Below, piece after piece: positions 9,178 to 16,469 of a DNA stretch of 64,000 nucleotides. Positions within the stretch are counted from its first letter, which is position 1; each line of letters opens with the position of its first letter. This stretch comes from Paraburkholderia unamae. Its GTDB lineage: Bacteria > Pseudomonadota > Gammaproteobacteria > Burkholderiales > Burkholderiaceae. The stretch is from positions 213,137 to 277,136 of the forward strand of contig NZ_QLSU01000012.1 of assembly GCF_003268775.1 (NCBI RefSeq), read 5' to 3'. The notes under the pieces are model-generated. The model was given only the letters and a program-made list of their open reading frames with translations. It was not told the DNA's origin and did no database searches. The position numbers and the translations under genes are program-made.

Positions 9178-10311
9178 TTATTGATGTGCATCTCGGCCAT
9201 ACTTTCGTGATTCAATTGCAACTTTAAAGACACGATCCCAGATCTTCATCACTGCATCGATCGAGTAGCGTCGTCGAATTGAATCTGCTCCGCGTCGCCC
9301 CAATTCTTCTCTCAATGCCCCCGCCCTCATCAGATCAGCTAACGCCTGCGCATATGCGTCTTCATCGCTGTGCCCGACCAGAGACCCAACCACACCACCC
9401 TCCGTCAATTCCCGAGGTCCGCTCGGGCAGTCTACGGCTACAACTGGAACGCCCAAAGCCATCGCTTCCATCATCGCCATCGGCAAGCCTTCATATTTTG
9501 ATGTGAGCGCAAATAAACTCGCCCGTCGCATAGAAGACCACGGGTCCGTTGTTTTTCCCGGGAGAAATATGCGCTCAGTCAGACCAAGTTCCGCAATTTG
9601 GCACTCCAATCTCTTTCGGTCCGGCCCTTCACCGATAATAACTAGTTTCCACTCCGGGAATTCACTTACGATCTTCGCAAACGAGCGAATTAGCATATCA
9701 AAACGCTTGAGAGGCTGAAGACGACCAACCCCAATCACATGTGAATCAACCTTCTCCTTGTCAGTGTGCACGCTATCCCGCTCTAATCCAGCTGGAAGCG
9801 GATTCGGGACAACCATGATATTTTTTGCCCCACCCAGAATTGTGCGAAATTGCTCAACAACGCCTTCGGTCAAAACCGTGACCACCGACGCCTTTGGATA
9901 AAAAAAACGCCCCATCCAGTTCCAGAATGGCCGCCTTCCATCAGCGATGGGATTACTATGCTCACACGCGATTATTGGCACCCCCGTGCCCTGAAGTGCG
10001 GCAATTACCACCATATTCACATTCGTAAGTAGCGAAACGACTATGTCAACATTGCGTTCCCGGATCAACTTCCGGATTGAGAGAATACGTTTGACATACG
10101 AGACCGGACCGCGAGCAGTACTCTCTATTACATCGGCAAGGTATATAAATTCAATTTTATCGGAGAGTGAATAGAAACATGAGCCTCGACCGGTAAATGT
10201 TGCAATCAGCGTTACATCATGGCCCCTTTCCGACCACGCGTTAGCCAGTGTCGCTGCAACTCTCTCTGCCCCACCACTTCCCATCGAATTGACAAAGACG
10301 GTGATTTTCAA
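9178..10311 (-). CDS. GT4 family glycosyltransferase (TTG start)
   Basis: GT-B glycosyltransferase, 377 residues. The frame is open upstream to an ATG at 10431, but the homologous N-terminus KITVFVNSMGSGGAERV begins exactly at a TTG at 10311. That TTG comes one base after the polymerase stop codon (TAA at 10315-10313) and has GAGGT just upstream, formed by the last codons of the polymerase gene. Donor-domain motifs are VIGVGRLQPLKRFDMLI and TSKYEGLPMAMMEAMALG. The GGAERV start is shared with the 11554-12702 enzyme, so the two are probably related. Tight coupling to the polymerase supports one transcript. Sugar specificity is unknown. Confidence 0.86.
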   Translation of the reverse strand: MKITVFVNSMGSGGAERVAATLANAWSERGHDVTLIATFTGRGSCFYSLSDKIEFIYLADVIESTARGPVSYVKRILSIRKLIRERNVDIVVSLLTNVNMVVIAALQGTGVPIIACEHSNPIADGRRPFWNWMGRFFYPKASVVTVLTEGVVEQFRTILGGAKNIMVVPNPLPAGLERDSVHTDKEKVDSHVIGVGRLQPLKRFDMLIRSFAKIVSEFPEWKLVIIGEGPDRKRLECQIAELGLTERIFLPGKTTDPWSSMRRASLFALTSKYEGLPMAMMEAMALGVPVVAVDCPSGPRELTEGGVVGSLVGHSDEDAYAQALADLMRAGALREELGRRGADSIRRRYSIDAVMKIWDRVFKVAIESRKYGRDAHQ

Positions 10312-10312
10312 T

Positions 10313-11557
10313 TTATACCTCGACCTTGCACGGTTGCTTGAGTTGATGAGTAGACTCTCTCTCACCAAAAGCGGAAATCCAGAATGCAATGAAAAAAAGC
10401 AGCCCTCCCGGCTGCGCATCTGCCGATCCAACTAGAGTTTGCAAAACAAAGAAGGCAATTGCAAACGCCCTCAGCAATCCTTTATCTCCCGGATTGGTAA
10501 ATTTTATCCATTCCCTAAAAAAAATTATCCATGCAATTGAATAAAGAGCAACAGAGAAAATACCGCCACCTAACATCAATGTCGCGAAGGTAGAATCCGT
10601 AAAATATTTGTTTTCGAACCCGATTCCAAATATATTCCCATTGAAAAACACCTCCTTCAGCGCCATAGAATTCGTCGATGAGCGACTCCCGACACTAGAA
10701 TCATTAACGAATCTCGACAAAATTATTGAAGAAATTTCGTCACCGAACATTGCATATACGATAGCGACGAAGATCGATGCAATCGCTATGCCTTTTGACC
10801 GTACCCGAGAAATCAGCACAATAATCGAAGCAATCATAAAAGAGCGACTTATCGAAAGCATTGAAATTATCAGCGATACTTTCCCACCCTTCTCCTTCCA
10901 GCGTGATATGTAGAGTGCTGCCGCACTAAAATAAATGAAAGAAAAGAAGAATGGATTTGGCGTTAAACCAACGGCCCGCACAATTTTTGCGCAAAATCCG
11001 GCAGAATTCAGACAGTCGCCGCCGACTTTCACCGGCAGGCTATGCAGAACGAATGGAGCGACAGGGTAAATGAACTGAGCCAAGCCCCAGATAAAATGAA
11101 TGGTCAAGGAAAAAAATACTGCAATCCGCATTCCTCGCCCCCAATATCTTGCGAACACCGGTGCACAAAATAGAAACATCGTTGCTTGAAGTATAAAGGG
11201 CCGAAATCCGAGCATATTGTCAGCGACAGAATCGTCGATAACGTGATTTCGCCAATCAATCAATTCTGGGCTGCTTGCTGCATGACCGATAAGCCCGGGA
11301 ACAGGCGTTAGAATTAGAAGTGCACAAAAGGCGATTTCGCCTCGGTTAAGCCCAATTTTCCCCTGGCAGGTCAGCACCAATCCGTAAGCGACAGAAATTC
11401 CTATAACGAGATAAGAGAGATAGCCAGGAACCGCTAAGCCGTCGAAACTCTCTGGTTTTTTAGATGGCCAATATAAAACAAGGAACAGAAAGAGTAATGG
11501 GGAGAATAAACATACGCAAACAATATTATTTCGAGATCGAGCTAATGCTGTCGTCAT
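10313..11557 (-). CDS. Wzy-like polysaccharide polymerase / O-antigen ligase-type membrane protein
   Basis: 414 residues, very hydrophobic, with roughly ten predicted membrane spans and a long periplasmic loop in the middle (around SPELIDWRNHV and VGGDCLNSAG). This is the profile of Wzy polymerases and WaaL-type ligases, which are poorly conserved and named by topology and context. In an operon with Wzx, Wza and Wzc, the polymerase role is the better guess: block transfer of repeat units at the periplasmic face. The ATG at 11557 overlaps the stop of the upstream GT4 by four bases and has AGGAG 7 bases upstream. It is strongly AT-rich: 10501-10560 has 16 G/C in 60. Confidence 0.75.
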   Translation of the reverse strand: MTTALARSRNNIVCVCLFSPLLFLFLVLYWPSKKPESFDGLAVPGYLSYLVIGISVAYGLVLTCQGKIGLNRGEIAFCALLILTPVPGLIGHAASSPELIDWRNHVIDDSVADNMLGFRPFILQATMFLFCAPVFARYWGRGMRIAVFFSLTIHFIWGLAQFIYPVAPFVLHSLPVKVGGDCLNSAGFCAKIVRAVGLTPNPFFFSFIYFSAAALYISRWKEKGGKVSLIISMLSISRSFMIASIIVLISRVRSKGIAIASIFVAIVYAMFGDEISSIILSRFVNDSSVGSRSSTNSMALKEVFFNGNIFGIGFENKYFTDSTFATLMLGGGIFSVALYSIAWIIFFREWIKFTNPGDKGLLRAFAIAFFVLQTLVGSADAQPGGLLFFIAFWISAFGERESTHQLKQPCKVEV

Positions 11558-12702
11558 GTTTCCACTCCTTGGCCGTTCTGCGCGTCAGATTCCAGTAACT
11601 TCAAGAACAAGTCGAGCCAGGTTTGAACTATCCCCTCTTCCGAATATTGACTGCGGACCTCGACCGCGCGAGCCGCGATCTGGCTGCGAATCATCTCGTT
11701 GTTGATTAGCTCCTCGAGTGAATTCGCCAGAGCCTCAACGTCGCCAACCGGCCGGACGAGCCGTCCGTTTTCGCCGTCCTTGATGATGTCTCGCGGGCCC
11801 GTATCACAGTCATAGCTCACCACTGGGACACCCATGGACATCGCCTCAATCAACGTCATGGGAAACCCCTCAAACCTCGAACTCAAAGCGTAGATATCAG
11901 ACCTTGAGTACCAATCAGATACATTTCCACAGTTACCGGGAAGGAAGACTCTGCCCTCAAGTCCGCGCTCGCCAATCATCTTCTCCAAATCCAACCGACG
12001 ATTTCCCTCACCTAATATCACCAGGTCCCAAGACTCAGCTCTGCACCGAATAATATCGAATGCTTCAATTAGATAGTCGAAACCTTTTTGATTGACGAGT
12101 CGACCAACGCCCAAGATTAATTTTCTTCCCTCGCTAACAAAGGAATCTGGATGCACGGTTGGTTCGCCGTTTCTTATCGGCCACGTTACAGGATTCGGTA
12201 TTACTGAAATATTCTGACATCCACATTCTTTTGCCAACCAGTCTCCGCTCTCTCCGGTCAATGCAATAACGCGGCTAGCACGTCTATATGTTACATAGCG
12301 TAAAAAACTCCAAAATTTCCCCGGCAACAATTTTGGCGGATGATTATGCTCGGTAACAATGACATGGCATCGCATTCCCGCTGAAGCAATCATTGAGATC
12401 ACAGATGCACGCGTCATTATCCCTAGAAGAATATCCGGCTTCTCTTGTTGCACTACCTCCCTAAGAGATTTCAGTCGCTTCCAGTTTGTTCGAATCGTTT
12501 CGCATATACCTTTACTTGCCCCAAAATTCCCAATAACCAAGCGCTTTACCGCAGGTGACGGACGGTAGAAGTCCTTTTCCTCAGTTTCGAGCGTCACTAT
12601 AGTTACTTCATGCCCCAACCTGCTCCAGGCATTCGCTAAATTGACCGTCACACGCTCTGCTCCGCCCGCAAATAGTGAATTCAAAAAGACAACGATCTTC
12701 AA
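11554..12702 (-). CDS. GT4 family glycosyltransferase (TTG start)
   Basis: 382-residue GT-B glycosyltransferase starting KIVVFLNSLFAGGAERVTVNLANAW. Donor-domain motifs are ILGVGRLVNQKGFDYLIEAF and SSRFEGFPMTLIEAMSMG. The start is TTG at 12702, overlapping the flippase stop as TTGA and preceded by GGAGGTG four bases upstream, encoded inside the last flippase codons. Its own stop overlaps the polymerase ATG. The two overlaps show tight coupling wzx-GT-wzy. The linkage formed is unknown. Confidence 0.88.
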   Translation of the reverse strand: MKIVVFLNSLFAGGAERVTVNLANAWSRLGHEVTIVTLETEEKDFYRPSPAVKRLVIGNFGASKGICETIRTNWKRLKSLREVVQQEKPDILLGIMTRASVISMIASAGMRCHVIVTEHNHPPKLLPGKFWSFLRYVTYRRASRVIALTGESGDWLAKECGCQNISVIPNPVTWPIRNGEPTVHPDSFVSEGRKLILGVGRLVNQKGFDYLIEAFDIIRCRAESWDLVILGEGNRRLDLEKMIGERGLEGRVFLPGNCGNVSDWYSRSDIYALSSRFEGFPMTLIEAMSMGVPVVSYDCDTGPRDIIKDGENGRLVRPVGDVEALANSLEELINNEMIRSQIAARAVEVRSQYSEEGIVQTWLDLFLKLLESDAQNGQGVET

Positions 12703-14015
12703 GGCACACCTCCGTTTTTCGATTTCCCCTTGCTTACATGCTCAAAGAGTAGATAACAAGCCAGAGACGAGGCATGCATCATTGCGGTCGCCAGTTGAAT
12801 TCCTGCCAAGCCAAGCCAATTAATCAGACATAAATCTGCAATCACTTTCACGAAGAAATTGATTGAAGCGATTATTGTCATCGCCTTAAATCTCCCCTGA
12901 CTCGCAAATAACTGAACCATCACGAGAACAGGGAAATAGAATGGAATTTGGACGAGCCCCCATCGCAAGAGGTTAGCCACCACTGCCGTGTCGGTTGACG
13001 TGAACGCACCACGTTGATATAGCATCGCGACGGCCAGCTTTGAAAACAGGGAAGCAAACAACGCGACGCAAATCGCGCCGATGAATGTCACCACCGTCCA
13101 CCGCCACGCAATGCGCCCTGCCCGAGGTCCGTCTCCCGCACGCTGAAGCTCGGAGAACACCGGTAGCACAGCCCTGCTGATCGCTAGCGCGCCCATCCCC
13201 ATCACCAAGGCAAGCAACCTGTTTGCGTAACCAAGCGAGCCAATTGCGCCGTCACCAAGATGCGCGACGAAATATTGGTCCACGGGAGTGACACAACTCA
13301 TTAGTAACTGACCAGCCGAAAAAATCCCAACTGACATGCATAGTTTTGGCCACTCGCGCGAGCACAACGTAAATTTAGGTAGCACCATTGTCTGATCGGC
13401 TTTTCCAGATAGAACCGTAAGCCACGTCAGTTGAAGTGCGTAGCCTATCGTGGTCCCCAGCATTAGCGCGTGAATTGCCTGCGAAGGTGGCGTAAGCAAA
13501 ATCGTCGCAAGTAATGTGAGCGCGGGAACACACTCCAATAAGGTATTAATGTGGCGTTCCCGTGCTTGAAGTCGTGCTGACTGAATGCTGATGAGCACGG
13601 TCAATATGCCGATCGGCATTATTCCCCTAGCCAATTCCTTGACAATGTCCTGCGTCTGCGTTGAAAGCTTCCCGCTCACGATACTCAGCGCGGGTTGCCA
13701 GAACACAAACAACAGTAATGTGATGACACTACTGACCATCAACCCGCATCCCTGCAATTCGGCAATGAATTCACGTCTCTCTGGAGGGGGAGCGTGTCTA
13801 AGCCGAACCAAGGTTGGGATAAGAACGGTACTCAGTATCGTTACTAATGTACCGGGTATCCATGTTACAAGAGTGAGCGTAAGCTGATAGGCGTCAACGA
13901 TCGAACTCACGCCATATCGATACGCGATTGCCATCTCTTTGAAGGCGCCCGCGAATTTTCCAATGAATACAAAGAAAGATACCCACGCGGCACCTTGAAT
14001 AATTCTCCGGTGCAT
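12699..14015 (-). CDS. Wzx-type (MurJ-like MOP superfamily) polysaccharide flippase
   Basis: Integral membrane protein with about 12-14 predicted helices, in the MOP superfamily. GKFAGAFKEMAIAYRYGVS near the N-terminus and a central VDQYFVAHLGDGAIGSLGYANRL resemble the MurJ/MviN branch more than classical Wzx. In this operon it should flip the undecaprenyl-linked repeat unit across the inner membrane. I place the start at the ATG at 14015 (MHRRIIQGAAW), where membrane-protein homology begins. An in-frame ATG at 14081 would add 22 residues, but that stretch contains a 9-bp perfect hairpin that looks like a terminator. The start is therefore uncertain; the family is clear. Confidence 0.82.
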   Translation of the reverse strand: MHRRIIQGAAWVSFFVFIGKFAGAFKEMAIAYRYGVSSIVDAYQLTLTLVTWIPGTLVTILSTVLIPTLVRLRHAPPPERREFIAELQGCGLMVSSVITLLLFVFWQPALSIVSGKLSTQTQDIVKELARGIMPIGILTVLISIQSARLQARERHINTLLECVPALTLLATILLTPPSQAIHALMLGTTIGYALQLTWLTVLSGKADQTMVLPKFTLCSREWPKLCMSVGIFSAGQLLMSCVTPVDQYFVAHLGDGAIGSLGYANRLLALVMGMGALAISRAVLPVFSELQRAGDGPRAGRIAWRWTVVTFIGAICVALFASLFSKLAVAMLYQRGAFTSTDTAVVANLLRWGLVQIPFYFPVLVMVQLFASQGRFKAMTIIASINFFVKVIADLCLINWLGLAGIQLATAMMHASSLACYLLFEHVSKGKSKNGGVP

Positions 14016-14043
14016 CGCGTGCGAATCTTGAAAACGAAAAGAG

Positions 14044-14065
14044 TGGCGCGCCCTAAGGCGCGCCA
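14044..14065 (-). terminator. terminator-like hairpin between epimerase and flippase genes
   Basis: A 9-bp perfect stem, TGGCGCGCC with a 4-base loop, is followed in the direction of transcription by CTCTTTTCGTTTT (14043-14031). It sits 25 bases after the epimerase stop and 28 bases before the preferred flippase ATG. It could act as an intrinsic terminator or attenuator inside the operon, reducing expression of the repeat-unit genes. Confidence 0.6.
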
Positions 14066-14089
14066 TTATTGAAGCAATCATTTCTTAAG

Positions 14090-15148
14090 TTAAAGCGACT
14101 TCATTTCCGACCAACCAATTTCACGCTCAAAACGATCGACATACCAATTCATGGCGATCGCCAATCCCTCCTGAATATGGATAGGGTCACTGTATCCGAG
14201 TAATCTGCAAATTTTCTCGATACTAGCCTGCGAATGGAGAACATCTCCCCCTCGGAATTCACCGTAACGTATCGGGCTGCTATTCGCTATTTTCCGGTTA
14301 CGCAATTGCTCGGCAAGAATCTCCAGCAGTTGGTTCAACGTTGTCCTCCCGCCAACTGCAACGTTATAGACTTCGTTTTTCGCATTGTTTGCCGCCGTAG
14401 CCGCAAGAATATTTGCCTGAACAACGTTTTCGACGTAGCAAAAATCTCGACTAGTCTTGCCATTGCCGTTAATCTGGATTCCCTCTCCTCGAATCAGCGC
14501 GGCTATCCATCTCGGAATGACAGCAGCGTACGCACCATTCGGATCCTGACGTTTCCCAAATACGTTAAAGTAGCGCAGGCCGACGGTGTTGAAATCGTAG
14601 CTTCGCGCGAAAACATCTGCGTAAAGCTCGTTCACATACTTTGTTACTGCGTACGGTGACAGAGGCTTACCGATGAGATTCTCCACCTTGGGTAGGCCAG
14701 GATGATCCCCGTAAGTTGAGCTTGACGCAGCGTACGTGAAACTCTTTACCTCCTCATCGCGCGCCGCAACCAGCACGTTGAGAAAGCCACCAATGTTGAC
14801 GTCGTTCGTTACGACAGGGTCCAGCAACGATCTTGGGACCGATCCCAATGCGGCTTGGTGCGACACGTGATCAATACCCTGGGTTGCCCGGGCGCAGTCC
14901 GAAGCATTGCGGATGTCACCTTCGATCAGCTTGAATCTTGCCCATCGCTCCGAACCGACGGAGGAACTTACCTCCTCCAGATTGCTGTGGCTTCCCGTCG
15001 AGAAGTTGTCCAGACCGACTACCTGCTGATCCAACTTGAGAAGAGCCTCAAGAAGATTTGAGCCAATGAACCCAGCCACGCCGGTTATTAACCAGCGTTG
15101 CGGACAGCGTGCCAAATCCTCACAGGCAATCGTATAGCGATTTTTCAT
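14090..15148 (-). CDS. UDP-N-acetylhexosamine(uronate) 4-epimerase, TviC/WbpP type
   Basis: Extended SDR epimerase, 352 residues. The NAD-binding GVAGFIG is at 23-29, followed by SHQAALGSVPRS, ASSSTYGD and the catalytic pair Tyr166-x3-Lys170 (YAVTK). The LITGVAGFIGSNLLE start and the VPRSLLDP segment are characteristic of the WbpP/TviC/WbgU group, which interconverts GlcNAc/GalNAc or GlcNAcA/GalNAcA nucleotides. Beside a TviB-type dehydrogenase, UDP-GlcNAcA to UDP-GalNAcA is the likely reaction. The frame is open to 15211, overlapping the dehydrogenase; I chose the ATG at 15148 because homology begins about 12 residues later and it removes the overlap. Its ribosome binding site is weak. Confidence 0.87.
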   Translation of the reverse strand: MKNRYTIACEDLARCPQRWLITGVAGFIGSNLLEALLKLDQQVVGLDNFSTGSHSNLEEVSSSVGSERWARFKLIEGDIRNASDCARATQGIDHVSHQAALGSVPRSLLDPVVTNDVNIGGFLNVLVAARDEEVKSFTYAASSSTYGDHPGLPKVENLIGKPLSPYAVTKYVNELYADVFARSYDFNTVGLRYFNVFGKRQDPNGAYAAVIPRWIAALIRGEGIQINGNGKTSRDFCYVENVVQANILAATAANNAKNEVYNVAVGGRTTLNQLLEILAEQLRNRKIANSSPIRYGEFRGGDVLHSQASIEKICRLLGYSDPIHIQEGLAIAMNWYVDRFEREIGWSEMKSL

Positions 15149-15173
15149 TTCGGCGCGTTCTAGCTGGATGTGG

Positions 15174-16451
15174 TTACAGGCGAAGATCGGATGAACCGGC
15201 CGGAAAGACATACTTGAGGTCGTAGAGTACGTGTTCGAGCTTTCCGAATCTCCGAATGGCTTCTACACCCATATCGGCAAATTCCTTGTGTGCCACCGCA
15301 AGGACGACTGCGTCGTAGCTTTGCAAGGACGGCTGCGCCACGAGTTCAATGCCGTATTCGTGACGAGCTTCCTCGGCAGAGACCCAAGGATCGAACACGT
15401 CGACATTCATTTCGTATTGCTTGAGCTCGTTGATAATGTCAACGACTCGCGTGTTGCGGAGGTCGGGGCAGTTCTCCTTGAACGCAAAGCCCAACATGAG
15501 CACGCGCACATTATTCATCGTGATTCCGCGCCGTGTGAGCGCCTTCACGAGTTGCGAAGCGACATAGACCCCCATGTTGTCATTGACTCGCCGTCCGGCG
15601 AGAATAATCTCGGGGTGGTAGCCAATCGCCTGTGCCTTGTGCGTCAAGTAATACGGATCTACGCCAATGCAATGGCCGCCCACGAGACCCGGCCGAAACG
15701 GCAGGAAATTCCATTTCGTCCCTGCGGCTTCAAGTACCGATTCGGTGTCGATATCCATCCGATTGAAGATGATCGACAATTCGTTGATAAGAGCAATGTT
15801 TACGTCGCGCTGCGTGTTCTCAATCACCTTCGCCGCCTCGGCAACGCGGATACTGCTAGCTTTATGCGTACCCGCCGTGATGATCTCGCCATAGAGTGCG
15901 TCAACTACGTCGGCGACTTCAGCCGTGGACCCTGAGGTAACCTTCCGGATAGTGGATACCCGGTGTGATTTATCACCCGGGTTGATTCGTTCCGGGCTGT
16001 ACCCCACGAAGAAGTCAACGTTGAATTTCAGCCCGGAAACTCGCTCAAGTACCGGCACGCATTCTTCTTCGGTGGCACCCGGATAGACCGTGGACTCGTA
16101 AATGACAATATCGCCCTTCCTCAACACCCGGCCGATCGTCTCACTTGCTCCATAAAGCGCGGACAGATCCGGACGCTTATATTGGTCGATTGGCGTCGGC
16201 ACCGTGGCAATGAATATGCTGCATTCACGCAGATCTTCGATCGTGTGGCTGAATTTCAGGCGCCGCGCCTCAGCAAGCTCCGCCTCGCTGACTTCAAGCG
16301 TGGCATCCCGCCCTTCCTTTAGCGAGTCAATGCGAGGCCGGTTGATGTCGAAGCCTACGACATCCCGTCGCTTTCCAAACTCCACCGCTAACGGTAGCCC
16401 AACGTAGCCCAAGCCGATGATGCCAATTTTGGTTTCACTGGTTAACTTCAT
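15174..16451 (-). CDS. UDP-N-acetylglucosamine 6-dehydrogenase, TviB/WbpO type
   Basis: NAD-dependent nucleotide-sugar dehydrogenase, 425 residues, predicted to oxidise UDP-GlcNAc to UDP-GlcNAcA. The N-terminal Rossmann motif is IGIIGLGYVGLPLA; the central YESTVYPGATEEEC and SPERINPGD are TviB-like; the catalytic Cys261 sits in GGHCIGVDPYYL; the UDP-binding C-terminal domain includes MLGFAFKENCPDLRNTRV. ATGs exist at 16457 and 16451. The AGGG element is correctly spaced only for 16451. It lies between the Wzc gene and the epimerase, so precursor supply is made with the export machinery. Confidence 0.9.
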   Translation of the reverse strand: MKLTSETKIGIIGLGYVGLPLAVEFGKRRDVVGFDINRPRIDSLKEGRDATLEVSEAELAEARRLKFSHTIEDLRECSIFIATVPTPIDQYKRPDLSALYGASETIGRVLRKGDIVIYESTVYPGATEEECVPVLERVSGLKFNVDFFVGYSPERINPGDKSHRVSTIRKVTSGSTAEVADVVDALYGEIITAGTHKASSIRVAEAAKVIENTQRDVNIALINELSIIFNRMDIDTESVLEAAGTKWNFLPFRPGLVGGHCIGVDPYYLTHKAQAIGYHPEIILAGRRVNDNMGVYVASQLVKALTRRGITMNNVRVLMLGFAFKENCPDLRNTRVVDIINELKQYEMNVDVFDPWVSAEEARHEYGIELVAQPSLQSYDAVVLAVAHKEFADMGVEAIRRFGKLEHVLYDLKYVFPAGSSDLRL

Positions 16452-16469
16452 GAACATTTCCCTGGTAGC

